In this document: piece by piece, positions 43,101 to 56,237 of the stretch
How positions within the stretch are numbered: the first letter of the stretch is position 1
Layout of the letters: each line of letters begins with the position of its first letter
Source of the DNA: Beta vulgaris subsp. vulgaris
Taxonomy: Eukaryota > Streptophyta > Magnoliopsida > Caryophyllales > Amaranthaceae
Reading direction: 5' to 3'
DNA length: 64,000 nucleotides
Assembly (NCBI RefSeq): GCF_026745355.1
Contig: NC_079206.1
Coordinates: forward strand, 19,140,238-19,204,237
Program-made: the position numbers and the translations under genes
Notes under the pieces: model-generated
The model's database searches: none
What the model was told of the DNA's origin: nothing
The model's input: the letters and a program-made list of their open reading frames with translations, nothing else

Positions 43101-45745
43101 AGTTGCTCAAAATGTGCCATGGGAACGAACCCCTTTGGGTTCGAAATAGTAGCATTTCAATGGATGTGCTCAACATTGAAGAATATACAAGAATGTTCCC
43201 TTGGCCTCATCATCATGTTGATCCGCTCAAGCCTCATTACCATGATTTAAGGACTGAAGCAACAAGGGACAAGGCTCTTGTCATCATGAACAGCATCAAT
43301 CTTGTAGACTCTTTCCTAGATGCTGTAAGCCCTTCATATTACTTACACGATAACAGAATTGGCTGCAATTTGCTCAATTTTCATTTTCTTACTAATGGTA
43401 CTAACTGTACTTTTTGTCAAATTGATTTCAGAACAAATGGGTGGAATTGTTTCCTTCCATTGTCTCTCGTGCCAAGACAATCCAGATACTCGCCTCAGGA
43501 GTATCTGGTCATGCAAATGGCTCCCTCCAACTGGTTAGATTTTGATGCACTTCTTTTTTTGTTATCTTAAACATGGAAATGCCTTAATCATGCATTGAGT
43601 TTACTGTCCTTGTTTCAGATGTACGCGGAGTTGCAGGTGCTTTCGCCATTAGTGCCAACTCGTGAGACTCATTTCCTCCGCTATTGCCACCACAACGTAG
43701 AGGAAGGCATGTGGGCAATCGTTGATTTTCCTGTAGATAGCTTCCAGGAAAGCCTTCATCTCTCTCATCATAGTAATATTCCTAGGTACAGGAGACGCCC
43801 TTCTGGCTGCATCATTCAAGACATGCCTAATGGTTACTCTAAGGTACTACTATTATTTTACTCCATTATATAAACGAACTATTTAGTAGTCTACAATCTT
43901 CTTTGTGATCATCTTAAATGGAATTATATTTGTATCTAATTATATAACATAAATGTAGGTTACTTGGGTTGAACATGCTGAAATATTAGAGGAGAAACCG
44001 ATCCACCAAACTTTCGATCAATATGTCCATAGCACGATGGCATTTGGTGCGAAAAGATGGTTAGCTGTTCTTCAAAGGCAATGTGAGAGGGTTGCTAGTC
44101 TCATGGCTCGAAATGTATCCGATCTAGGAGGTTTGTAATAAATTCTACTACCAATTACTACTCCATTATAAGTTCATTCCTAATTAACTAAACTTTATTA
44201 TCTGAATCTTTGCTCCATTTTCCTTTCAAGTCTATCCTAAATTCTTTGCTCCATTCTTCAATTGGTAAAACTTAATCTCTATGATTTGGACTCATACCCA
44301 CATACCTACCCATTTTTTCATTCTTTCTTCTTCTTAACGTTTCTTAATATTGCATAGAAGGTAATTGGACAAAATATGTTTGGAAGTGGGTCTAATTAGT
44401 AACGTTTTGGCCATGCAGTGATACAATCACCAGAAGCAAGGAAAAATTTCATGAAACTAGCACAAAGGATGATAAGAACATTCTGTGTAAATATAAGCAC
44501 TTCAGGAGGACAATCATGGACTGCATTATCTGATTCTGCAGAAGATACAGTTCGGATTACTACTAGGAAAATCATGGAACCAGGGCAGCCTAATGGCTTG
44601 ATTCTTTGCGCGGTTTCTACTACTTGGTTGCCCTATTCTCATGATCAGGTTTTCGATCTCTTGAAGAACGAATATCGCAGATCTCAGGTGATTTATTTAG
44701 CCTTGCCACCAACAACTGATGAAGACTTGGTTTTTGATACAGCACTTGATTTTTTTAATGACTGTTTTCCTTTTTCAGCTTGAGGCCCTTTCTAACGGAA
44801 GTTCATTACATGAGGTGGCTCATATCGCGAATGGATCTCATCCAGGGAACTGCATTTCTCTTTTTCGCATCAATGTGAGGACTTTGATCTCCTTAATTCT
44901 TTGTATATATACCACAATAAGTACAAATCATCGTTATTTTAGCTTAAAATCTGTGTTATACAACTTTTAAATTGTGTCAAAGAACTCTTTAGAAGATAAA
45001 ATTATACGTTCATACGTCAATAGAATTATGTCTTCACATTGTTTCTCAACCCATTTGCTTTTCTTTACTCTAGGCTAAGATTCTAAATAAAATAGGTCCC
45101 TCTGCTTCACTAGTTAAATCATGCCCCAATTATCCTTAATAAGTAGTTAAGTATTATTATCATATTTATACTTTTTCTTTTTTTCTTTTGGAATGAAGAC
45201 TTTAGAGAACAATTATAGAGTATCATTTATGGTTGTGTTTAATTGCATGTTATTTATTGATATTGTAGGTGGCAAGCAATTCTTCTCAAAATGTGGAGCT
45301 AATGCTGCAAGAGAGCTGCACAGACCCCTCGGGTAGCTTAGTCGTGTACGCCACAATGGAAGTTGACTACATCCAACTAGTAATGAGTGGTGAAGACCCT
45401 TGTTGTATTCCCCTCCTCCCAACAGGGTTCTCCATAATACCCCTCGGACAAACCAATACTACAACCAATGCCACCAACGCCGAGGCCCAAGGTCAAACCA
45501 ACATGAACCACCACAACACGGGTGGATGCCTTCTAACAATCGGAATCCAAGTCCATGCTAGCGCGATCCCAAATGCCAAGCTAAACCTTTCAAGCGTGAA
45601 CGCTATCAACAACCACATCTGTAGTGTGGTCCACCAAATTAATGTTGCCCTTGGCAACATTGATGGTAACAACAATGCAAACACTAACAACAATGCAAAC
45701 AACAGTAACAACGCTAGTGCTTCCGTTGCACCTACCAGTAACTAA
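40108..45745 (+). CDS. HDG5: HD-ZIP IV homeobox-START transcription factor, HDG5-like
   Basis: Eleven coding exons with GT-AG introns and matching phases: 40108-40326, 40502-40707, 40802-40919, 42063-42251, 42812-43324, 43432-43533, 43619-43843, 43959-44130, 44419-44687, 44779-44874, 45269-45745; 861 aa, intact. The N-terminus MYGDCQV is typical of HDG5/ROC3-type proteins. The homeodomain is at about 125-181 ([16 protein letters not shown] to [11 protein letters not shown]). A leucine zipper-loop-zipper follows (182 to about 265) with the redox-type CPGC at 215-218. START spans about 330-570 and a HD-START-associated domain continues to an Asn-rich C-terminus. These nuclear proteins bind L1 boxes and regulate epidermal and trichome genes. 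The start was chosen for MYGDCQV; a longer N-terminus is possible. Subgroup assignment is by memory of family motifs. Confidence 0.93.
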
Positions 45746-46330
45746 CGGGGTTGGCTCGTATTTTACGACCCAACAACGTTGTCGTAAGGGTATTTTAGTC
45801 ATTTTTTTTACTTTGTATTTTGGGGGGATAACTCATATAAATGTGACATATGGTGCGTACAAGTGAAAGAAGTAGACGTTTATGAATATCCTTAGCTAAA
45901 AAGTAAATAAAAGCTACTAATGAGTAGTTAGGTGTGTGAGGTTGCGTTGTTAAAGAAAAAAGAATTTGTACTATTAATTAAAGAGTAAGAATTGGTGGTG
46001 GAAGTCAAGAGCGCACCAGATGTGATCCTTGGATATGGCTGCTTTGTTGGCTGAGACAGTCATCAAGGGTGTTGGTTCGGGCATTGACTTCTGCTTTTAC
46101 TCATTTAATTTATTGGGTCCTTTTTTTTTCCTTTTTTCTTTTTTTTGGGGTCGAGGGAACTTTTTTTTTGAAGTTATTAAATGAATTTGATGTTAAATTT
46201 ATGACTTCATTGATGTTGGTAACAGTCTCTCTGCTGTTTTTGTTTTTTTTTTGTTAGTCTCTCCCTCTGTCCTCTTTTAATACAATGGCAGGGTTGATGT
46301 GTGGATGATGCTTTTGGTTTCATTTTTGTA
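45746..46330 (+). other. 3' UTR and downstream flank of the HD-ZIP IV gene
   Basis: An AATAAA signal (near 45906) is the likely polyadenylation signal. T-rich tracts follow. No gene is recognised. Confidence 0.4.
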
Positions 46331-46522
46331 TATTGTAATGAGTACTTTGATACAATGTTATAAATTTGAGGAGTTTGATGAATGTGGTTGTAATTTTACA
46401 TTTTACATTTAATATCTCATGTAGATTTTAACGATAATACCTATAAACAATGAAGATGAATAAATTTCTAATGGGATATTAGTGTAAAAGCATACATTTA
46501 CATTTATTACTTTAATACTATA

Positions 46523-46816
46523 CTTCCTCCGTTTCATAATAAGGACCTGTTTTCCCCAACTTATTTTCAATTCAGTTCAATTCAACTCGGTTCAGTTCAA
46601 TTCAATTCAGTTCGATTCAGTTTAGTTCTGTCCAATTCAGCACTCGACAATACTTTTACTCTCACATATCACTATTCATTTCAGTTCAGTTCAATTCAGC
46701 TCAACTCGGCTCAGTTATTTTATGCCGAAGAGAACATGCCCTAAGTGAAACACTTCTCTAAAAAAACTCTCAAATAAAAAGAGAGAAGTGTTTCACTTAT
46801 TATGGAACGGAGGAAG
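46523..46816. mobile_element. Stowaway-type MITE carrying a nested Tourist-like MITE
   Basis: The ends CTTCCTCCGTTTCATAATAAG and CTTATTATGGAACGGAGGAAG are inverted, flanked by TA (46521-46522, 46817-46818). With the insert removed, a GTGAAACACTTCTCT hairpin forms the centre. Confidence 0.85.
46543..46741. mobile_element. Tourist-like MITE nested in the Stowaway element
   Basis: The ends GGACCTGTTTTCCCC and the complement of GGGCATGTTCTCTTCG lie between matching TAA triplets (46540-46542, 46742-46744). The centre is a run of TTCAGTTCAATTCA units. The TIR resembles the large insertion at 6790-11999. Confidence 0.8.
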
Positions 46817-47712
46817 TATGATTTACTCCATATTATTTGGTTGTGAGAAGTATAGCCTCTGAAATTGATCAGTTAGCTTGAACATAGAAAGTTCAACTTC
46901 AACTTATCTAGAGGAAATAACCGATTAAGCAACCTCTTCTATCGAATAGAAAGTAAAACCTTTTGCAAAATTCCACTCCTTATGATCAATTATACAACAC
47001 CTAACCGCTATGGCTGCTTAAAAGTCATCCACAAACACTAAAAACTTTACTAAAATAACCAAACTACTTAAATAATTATCAACTAAGAAAATAATATATT
47101 ATTCTTAGGATACAAGATCTGAATTTTTTTCTTGAATAATGCAAAAGTCATAGGGTAGATGTGTCAAGTCTATTTATCTTCACCGATTAACCATTTCTAG
47201 ATATTAGGGTTAATCTTGAAGATAGTCAACCTCCTAAAATTCCAATTGTAAAGAATGCTTTCATTTTTTTAGGTCTAGTTAGCTAAAATTTAAACAAGTG
47301 TCCATTCTTTTCAACTTATTTTTGATTTTCCTAAACTTATCTTACCTTATGTTAGCGTATTAACATTATTTGAACTTATATGAACATATTCGTCATTGTA
47401 GAGTACTTATTTGATATTGTGTCAAACTTTTTTTTATTTTTTATCTTAACTTATTAAATCTTATGTAAACTTGAACTGAAAATAAGATGAAAAAAACATA
47501 CCCAAATATCATTTATATTGACACAACTACCCTATGACTTTTTATTTTTGAGACGACATCACTAGCAAACTAAAGTTTTTGAGAGTAAATAGATATGTCA
47601 ATATACAGAACTACAGAAGCAAGTATTTACTCTGCCATTTTTTTAAAGAGCATGTTTTTGCTCAACAAATTTCCAAATTCAAGGTTCATAGACCAAGTAG
47701 ACTTTAGTACTA

Positions 47713-47954
47713 CTAGCTTCGTCTTTTTTTAGTTGTTACATTTTACCATCTAGACACGCGTCTTTTTAGTTGCTGCATATGTCATATATTTCTACTTTTA
47801 GTATGCACTACCCATGTATACCCTTATTTTTGTTTTCATCACACAAAAAGACAACTACTTTATGCTTTATTCCTCTACTTTTCAATGGTCCCTACATGTT
47901 TCCTTGGTCTGTGTGCTAAAGTAAATGTAACAACTAAAAAAAGAACGGAGAGAG
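47713..47954. mobile_element. Stowaway-type MITE
   Basis: The inverted ends (CTAGCTTCGTCTTTTTTTAG and the complement of CTCTCTCCGTTCTTTTTTTAG), both followed by TTGTTACATTT, are bracketed by TA (47711-47712, 47955-47956). Confidence 0.78.
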
Positions 47955-49315
47955 TACTAAGAATGGCCAGCAAGTGAGCAAACCTAACAATGTTAACATA
48001 GAAGTTTTGAACTTGTTTCAACATTTAAAGAAAGTTTTAGGGAACCTTGCAGTCCTAAAAGGCTGAAACTTTATACTATGACAAGTGCTTTCAGGAAAGA
48101 TAAAGCGAAAATCATTGATGTACCATGTATTTATGTAGTTCATTTGCACAGTAATTAGGAATATAAATATAGAAGTATTACTGATGTCAGCTACTTCAGC
48201 TTATACAGTCATTGAAAGGTGGTATCTCAGTTTAAGTCCCGTTTATATCATTATCCTTTGTAGTTACAAACAACGCCTGTGGAGAAACCTTACCGGAGTT
48301 CACCATCAGGTAAAAGATCCAAAACAAGATTTACCATCAGATCAATGTATAGTACAACCATGAAAAGCTTGTCCTTGTAAGTTGTAAGTATAATGCATAG
48401 TACCAATAAATACTAGAATTAGGTTAATCATGGAATATAAGAAAAGGGAATATTTTCCTATGTTGATCGGAGACAGGTAGTGATGTAAACACATTTCAGG
48501 ACACGTTCCATGTATTTACTCAAAATCTGAATTCTTAAGTGTTCAATTGTTCATACCCATGCTGAAGTAACAAAGAAACTAACGCAGATGCTTGAGGTGA
48601 AATAAAGGGTCCAACTAGAATTGAAAAGGTTAACCTCTGTTAAGACGGCTCGAATTCCACCCGTGTCTTGGCAGCACGCCGGTGTCATTGACCCTTCAGT
48701 TGGTGACTAAGTTCTCAGTATATATCCATCAGCCGACTCTAACAAGTACATTGAGTAACCATAAACATGCACCATTATAAGAATAAGGCACAGGTAAACT
48801 ATGCTCAAGGAAGAACCTGACAAAGAAAAGGATCGGAGAAGTTGACAAAATTAGTACGAATCATATTCAGAAAGTCCTGTAATCACATTACACTTTCATC
48901 AGAAAGAACTGCTATCAAGCACTCTTCTCTTTTGCTATAATTTAGTTTCCAATTAAGTCGTATATCTAGTTAAACAAAATCGTAGTTGATCTCGGGGATC
49001 AACAAAATAATTACTCATTAGAAAAGGCATAATCATAACAGTATAACAGTTTATAATGTTTTACACTTGTTTCTGCTTTGAAATCAATCTAAAAGGAATC
49101 ATAAACTTTTCAGGTCCCACTGATCTAAACTTAAAAGAATTCTTTAGAAGTCATAAATTTTGGACATATAAAATCTTTTGCTCGACAATAAACAGGAAAG
49201 CTACTAATAATATCAATAGAAAATATATCTTAGAAGTTAAAAGATTGGTCCTCATCTTAATGAGTGCAACATAATGTTTCTGAAATTAGATTGAATGAAC
49301 CCAGAGAAAACTTAC

Positions 49316-49389
49316 TGCTTTGCATTGAAATTCAAGGGATCAATAATGATGTCAGCATCCTCCATATTAAGTATGCCTGCTTTATGATC
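49316..49389 (-). other. possible coding exon, unknown product
   Basis: On the minus strand a CAG acceptor precedes a frame reading DHKAGILNMEDADIIIDPLN and FNAK, ending at a strong GTAAGT donor. The sequence looks protein-like, but I do not recognise the family. Confidence 0.3.
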
Positions 49390-52370
49390 CTGAACCAACT
49401 TTAATCCAGCGTAAACAAAGCATAATGAGGCTTGTTCTCAAGGTCCACCATCGGGGAAAACAACGCATAAGCTGAGGCAGTAAGGGTGCAGCGCGTCTCA
49501 CCCTAATAAATTTGTCTCGCGCTTTCTACATATGGATTGCATATGCACAGCGTAGCATAACGTGACAGCACTACGTGTCCACGCCCATAACCACCTAGAA
49601 ATTAAAAATATACATAAGGCAAATGAAGAAAAATAAATGAAAGAATAGTGATGATGAAGATATGAACGTGGTTTACTGAAACTCAATGATGCAAGAACAA
49701 TCATCTATCATTCAATGGGTATTGAAAATAGTTATTACTCGTAATGGGAGTTGTAACAATTAGGACGAGTTACTTTTTCTGCTGCTAAAGGCAACACCAC
49801 ATGATATCACCAGGATACAATCACTAGTTTGCATATTATTTAGTCTCAGCAATGACTAGATAACTAACTGAATCAGATCAACAATCTTTTAAGTGACTTG
49901 TTCCGACTGCTCTTCTATATGATGATGTCCAGGTAGAGGATAAGTGATAACATAGGAAAAGGGAAAAAGAAAAAGAGAACTAGCCTATCTAAACATCATG
50001 ACATAGAAGAAGTCTATTCTACTTGATAGAAGTAAGAAATCTGCTCATATCAAATTCAATGAGTTAAGCATTAAGAAATTATTCAGTTTAAACTTGGTTC
50101 CCCTTACGTTACCATAGAAATTTATACATTACCAAGTTAGTGCGGAAAACTTAAGATATTTGGTCGACTTATACAATTGAACTTCCCAGAAGCAGATAGA
50201 CCGACCACTAGAAGTAAATCAATGCTCGCCTAAAGTGTATGAAGTGGAGATATTGGGTTATGGCTTTCAGGGCACTAACCAACTGGTATGGATTTCATAA
50301 AGCCCGAAGAAATTAGAGATTGTATGGAAATCCTGAAGCAGTAAATACTTTTTTACTTTACTGCTGCTATTGATGTAGAAGGAGGAAGCAAGGATGAATT
50401 TGATCAACTACCTACAGTAACTAGTAGCACCGTCAAGAACGGAAAGTGAATCAAGAACAAAAGTGACAAGTACTAATTGATTCTTAAAGACGAGCTGCTG
50501 GGAAAAAAAGGGAGAAGGGAAGGTCAAAAGAAAGCAAATTCAAACATGCTAGTCTTGGGATATTCAGATAAATTTCTATAGCCAGTCCAGTGTTCTGAAT
50601 GCTTAGGACATGGTTGATGTACGTACTATTGCAAATGACAAGTCATAGATGGAATATCATAATAAGATGCCACCTATATTCCACAAGAGATCTAATCCTA
50701 CCCTAATTCCAACATTGAAACTGAGCACAGGATAAGCAATCTGTTTAATTGTATGTCGAACTTAAAGATGAAATGTTGCACCCCGGCGATTTCCTAAAAA
50801 TTCTATGATAAGACGAGGGGGAGGGGGGTGTTAAAACTATGTACACCCAGAACCCCTCAATCTTTATGCAAACAGGCATTCTCAAGCTTTTTGGCCTCAA
50901 ATTAATGACGAGGGAGCTGAAAAGAATGAAGTTAAGAACTGAACATCGAGGTCTATTCCTGATTCAGATGTTTCAATTTGGATGTTTCACGGGAGGTTTG
51001 TTGGAAACATTATTCTAGAAGATTTTCCACTAAATGTCAACCCTTATACTTTTGGTAGGAAACTCTAGAAACATCTAAAAAGACTAGATTAACCTATCCT
51101 AGCTTGATCATGTAATAAAGAGGAAGTAGAAAACTCTGGATCTGACTAGTAAATCGTACAAGCTGGGGAAGCAAGCATACACCGACATTGCAATCTTATA
51201 AATACCATATGATATTGCCTTGTTAGTGATGCAAACAAATACATCCATGTAAAAAGGTATGCAAGAGTTCCATAAAAGAACCTTGATATCCAGGGATTTT
51301 GTCTCCCCCATTTTGTACCAAATATCCCAAATTATTAGTAACACAAAATTTTCAAGATTATTAATATGGGTTCACCATACCTCCACATCAAAAAATTCTC
51401 AACATCTACAATGAAATGAATGACTTTTTATAGAAATGATCCCCTTCCCTCAATTATCATCCTTTGTCAGCCTCATTTTCCCAACTCTCCAGTCTCCACC
51501 ATCAGCCTTTCCCCCTAGCAAATCTCCCAGATAGTATAAAAAGGAGAGTTGTTTTTTCTTTGACCAAAATTACCCAGTAATAAGTTACATACTCTACCCC
51601 AGAATACCACATAATCACCTCTTTCTTCATACTCATCAGCAAGTTAGCTTTGTTATGACACCTCAGAACTTCAAGCAAAATTTCCGATCATTGGCTGTCA
51701 GATTCTAAAAAATGCTCACGAAACTTGAGCCTCGTATCAAAAAAAAAATTGGAATGTAATGGATACTATTTACAGGATGGCATTCGACAAGCAAACGGAC
51801 ACCTACAGGTTACAACTGCTTCTTGCAAGTAAATTGGGGAAAGGTCATTATATTAGGGATAATATTACTTGATCTAAAGACTCCTTTAAAGTGAATTGCC
51901 ACGAATTTAATTCACACAAAGCAAATTTAACATTGCCATGTGTATACAGTAAGACGATCAAATGAAAATCACCCAAAAGTCACCCCTTTGCATACACTAA
52001 GCACGAAACTGTTTGTTGGTGAACAATGCTATGAATATTACATATTAAAACCCCAACTTTTGATGGTTGCTTGGGAGTAATAATACATGTGTCTCTTCAC
52101 AAACTTGTTCACCACCAAATGAGTTGGTGTTCAGCTATAAACATTGCATAAAGGTCGGTCACACACATAAACAAGAGCTCTCTATTAGAGCTTTTTCTAA
52201 ACTCCCCCTAAAGACCCATGTTTTTGGTCATTCCTCCCAGAATACCTAATTTCCACTTAAGGTCGTAATCACTCCATTTCTCAGTACCCTAGAACTATTC
52301 CCACATGAGCTTAGAACAAATCAAATAGTTCTATACTATATAGCATGGGTACTTCTTCTAGGTCACATAC

Positions 52371-52500
52371 TTGTACCCGCACCCGTACCCGTACCCGATA
52401 CGTATCGGGTACGCGTACCCTTTCCTAAAATTTCAAAATCTTGCCGTTTTTGTTCCCGTACCCGAATCCGCACCCGTACCCGTATCCGTCTATGTGCAAC
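52371..52500. repeat. hexanucleotide (CCCGTA)n array with central palindrome
   Basis: CCCGTACCCG units repeat on both sides of GATACGTATC, and a second cluster follows at 52450-52490. The centre is a perfect palindrome. Confidence 0.8.
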
Positions 52501-53101
52501 CTAGGTTCTATACATTATTTGTTCAGATCATCCAAAAAGGTAGTATATTTCCTAAAAGAAGTAGTACAGTTAATCAATAAAGTAGCGCTGAAACCAAAAA
52601 CATCATTGCCATAATATACCTATAATCAAGTCATATGTTCATAAAAAATGTTCTGAAAAAACCATGTTCAGAACGGTTCTTATCTAGGCAGTTCTCATTC
52701 CCACATGCCACACAATGAAACAAAATAAAAGCGTAGTAAAAGATTCAATCAACTTTATAGTAAAAGATTCACCCCCACACACAAGAAACATAACCATTTA
52801 TGAAATCATAACACTCCCCAATTTTCCAATTTCAATAATTAAAGCACAACCCATTCCTCAATCTTCACGTTGGTGAACAGTAATTTAAACCTTCACATCC
52901 AAGAACTATGACTAAAATAGTAAAATCCATTAATGTAACTATACAAATTCTAATTTAATAGCGATTGAGATTTTATATCATGAAACATTCCTATTACATT
53001 ATTGGTGAGCAGGATTATAGACGAAAAGATATAATTCAATAGGAAAAGCATAAATGACATCCTCACCAATTATACCAAGTTGATGAAGAGTATTCATTTA
53101 C

Positions 53102-53196
53102 CTTGATCCGGGTTGTTTGATGTCACAGTAAGAAACCATCAGTCCATCACCCATCGAAGTTGGAATGTTCCAACTTCCAAGGAAACACTTACGCAT
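53102..53196 (-). other. possible first coding exon, unknown product
   Basis: An ATG at 53196 opens MRKCFLGSWNIPTSMGDGLM and VSYCDIKQPGS, ending at a GTAAAT donor. No family is recognised. It could be chance. Confidence 0.25.
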
Positions 53197-53404
53197 CTTT
53201 CTCAACTTGCTGTGTTCGTAATCTCGTTGCTGTGTCTGTGAGAAACGACCAATAGAGTTGGCAATTATTCCTGGGTGGGTGGATTATTCACCCACTCGTT
53301 TCGAATAAATGGGTTAAAACTCGCGGTGAAGCGGGTGACAAACGGGTGGTGGTGGATTAAGTGGTGGATCGCGTCGGATATGTATGAATTTTTTTTGGGC
53401 TTGT

Positions 53405-53659
53405 CTTGGCAACCAACCGTTTGAGTCTCTTCAAACGGGGGTAATTTGGTCATTTTACGCATTGGAAGATTTCACGCGCGTGTGGCTGACATTTGCTTGG
53501 TACCAATGCTAGGTTATAATGGTACCATTCTCCGAAAATATTGATACCTTGGTACCAGTCCTGATAACAATTTGATACCAATGTCAGGTTATAACGGTAC
53601 CATTGTGTTTTATTTTGGCTGTTTGAGTCTTTTTTGGACTCAAACCGTTGGTTACCAAG
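53405..53659. repeat. inverted repeat, 23-bp arms, with internal direct repeats
   Basis: The arms at 53405-53427 (CTTGGCAACCAACCGTTTGA...) and 53637-53659 are inverted with two mismatches. Between them TACCAATG(C/T)(T/C)AGGTTATAA occurs twice (53500, 53577) with GGTACCATT after each. Confidence 0.75.
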
Positions 53660-53706
53660 TCTTTCTCAATTTTTTTGGCTCCACGCGTTCTATTCATCCA
53701 TCCATC

Positions 53707-53708
<2 letters not shown>

Positions 53709-53749
<41 letters not shown>

Positions 53750-53826
53750 GTATATATGTATATATGTATATATATATATGTATATATGTATATATATATA
53801 TGTATATATGTATATATATATACATA
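53709..53826. repeat. compound microsatellite (CA)n then (TATATG)n
   Basis: A CA run (53711-53738) passes into TATATATG / TGTATATA units up to 53826. Open frames across it are artefacts. Confidence 0.95.
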
Positions 53827-53839
53827 TATTAGCCTTATA

Positions 53840-54780
53840 TGCACACGATGCGTGCCTTAAATTAAAAATTTGTGATTCTTTTATATACTCCTATCATACT
53901 ATAGTTATAATTACACTTAAAATATGAAAGATTTATAGTTAGATGAATTTAGATATATTAATTCACTAATGTAAAAAAACTAACAAAGGTTGTTAGACAT
54001 AATGAGTTGGGTTGAATGAATTAAATAGTATCAAAGGTTGTGAGTGTTTCGGTTTCAGTCTTTTCAGGTGTACGTCATGTATACCATCTTCTCTTATTAA
54101 AAAAAAGGTCAAGCTATTTTGTCCATTTAATTTTTTGATTGAGTTGATGCATATACCATTTTTAACTTGGTTATACTGGAAAGTTGAAATGAGCAAGGAT
54201 CCTTAAATTACTTTCTTTTGTAATTTTTCATTCTATTGGATCATTAATAGTAATTTAGTATTGCACGGAGGGGAGGGACGACACCATCTTCCTCCCCCTT
54301 TCCCTTATATAACGAAAATTAATTGCTAAACATCATTTTCAACCCAGAGTCCTAATCACTCATGGAATAAACATAATCTACAACATAAATAACCCATTAG
54401 AAATATACTTTAATACCCCGTAAAATACATTATTTAAGGATCAATCTCAATTAGGTTATCTACTCCATAGATAGATTTATCATCGCTCCACCCTCCACAC
54501 ATTTTTTTGATAAAATGTCATTTGCGCCTCTGGAAATAAGAACTAAAATATCAATAACATAATAACATGCATGGTGCTAATGCTGGTCCACCAACTAAGT
54601 TCAAAATATGCACCAATAAATGAATACCCAAAAGAAGATTCAAAACCATATAAGAAAATGCAAAAAGACAAATCCCATAATACTGAAATTAAGTTCAAGA
54701 AAGATAATGTACCACATACTGAAAAAGCTTCCCTTCCTAACCTCTTTCATCTTCACTTCACTTCCCATTTCGAACAGCAA
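53840..54780. other. AT-rich spacer, nothing recognised
   Basis: Only short chance open frames. The LTR retrotransposon at 54794 inserted at the end of this stretch. Confidence 0.45.
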
Positions 54781-54793
54781 CTCTCAATCTATC

Positions 54794-56225
54794 TGATAGG
54801 CGTGTCGCACACCTAACAAAAATAAATAACCTAACTAATCCTCCTAACTATGTAGTCGGGTAAGTCAGAGTCGATCCCACAGAGAGAAAGTTGTTCTATG
54901 ATTAGTCTTTAAATAATGGTAAGACTAAATGAGATTAATATCAAGTCGTCGAAATAACTATACTAATCAATATATAAATAAAAGACTCTCAGTTAAGTAT
55001 CCCCACTAGAAAGAATAATACAAAATAATTTCTACCCCAAACTAATCAATTAAATGTTCACAAGGAAAAGTCCACCCTATAAAGTACCATAAACCTCTCC
55101 CGAGTATCTATGGCTTCTCTAATATGCATTCAAGCCTACTCCCGTGGAATCATGCAAATTAAAGACATTAAACACGCACTTTAACTTCCTAACAATCCAT
55201 TCTACCTACTCCCGTGGGAACTTCATGTCCTTAATTGAAATACTCAAATCCGTCAAAATCCAACTCCCGTTGTGATCAAGACAATGGAATCTAACAATAC
55301 TAGTTATCCCTAATCTAGTATTGGAATATGCACAATCAATTAAGCAAGAACAATTAACAATTAATATGAGAATTTAAAGAAACAATCATGAATTAAATCA
55401 TACTAGGGTTCAACTTAACCATAGATAAAAGAAACTACTCTATCATGAAATAAATAATGAAATCTAAACTAAAAGAAAACATAATAAAGAAATCAATGAA
55501 AAAACTAATAGAATCATGAATTAATGAAAAGAATAAAAACTAGGGTTTACACGAAAAACTAGAGAGAAAGAAGAAGAGAGAAAACTAAAACCTAAAACCT
55601 AAAATAACGTGAGGGGGGGGAGAAAAAGAATGAAAACCTATCTAAATAAATATTCAATAACCTAATATGACTTGGAAAGTAATTTACAAGATAAGGAAAG
55701 TCTTAAATAAATCATTAATAGGCGGATTAGTGATCCGCGCGTACATGTGGCAGATTCCAGCAGAAATAGTGCAATCTTCTGAAAGGCATAACTCCTTGAC
55801 TAGAAGTCTCCTCGGGGAGTGTCACCTATCGTTAGAAAGATCTTCAAGTCTAGTTTCCAAATCTGGTGGAATTACTCGATTTTAAGAATCACATCAAAAG
55901 TTATGATCAGAAGAGTAGACGTGACTCTTTTTCACATTTCTTCTAATGATTTTCCGCTTCGTTTTGCTCAAACTCGTACTATACATATCCATACGATCCT
56001 TATGCATTGTACTTCCTTTCCAAGTGCTCCTAATCCTCTAAGTTAGCTAATCATAATCCAAATACGTTCAATGCCTGAAATTCATCAAAAACAAGAAAAC
56101 ATACCGAATAGATAGAAAAAGCATAACTTAAGAATATAATGCAATAATGAACCTAAATATGAAACTAAATGCTCTAAAATGCAACCTAAATGCATCTAAA
56201 AACTATATATAAAAGTGACTTATCA
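54794..56225 (-). repeat. 3' LTR of the LARD-like element
   Basis: The 1432-bp LTR is near-identical to the upper LTR, with scattered substitutions and small indels (for example in the G run near 55612). The inner edge is followed by CTCCCCCAAGCT, the complement of the polypurine tract. Confidence 0.92.
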
Positions 56226-56237
56226 AACTCCCCCAAG
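56226..56237 (-). other. polypurine tract
   Basis: AGCTTGGGGGAGTT on the minus strand abuts the TGATAAG that starts the 3' LTR. Confidence 0.8.

Larger units (their letters stand above)
47957..53099. other. AT-rich region without a confident gene
   Basis: There is no long open frame and no recognised motif. The texture (moderate complexity, few repeats) would fit introns of a minus-strand gene. Two possible small exons are listed separately (49316-49389, 53102-53196), but I cannot link them. Confidence 0.4.

Noticed and set aside
42709..43250. Additional frames on both strands over HD-ZIP IV exon 5
   Set aside because: They overlap the spliced homeobox gene exon and lack independent motifs.
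45493..45866. Frames opposite or overlapping the last HD-ZIP IV exon
   Set aside because: Shadows of the START-associated exon and its Asn codon run.
53572..53927. Several ~60-97-codon frames on both strands rich in Tyr/Ile/Thr/His
   Set aside because: Translations of the CA and TATATG microsatellite.
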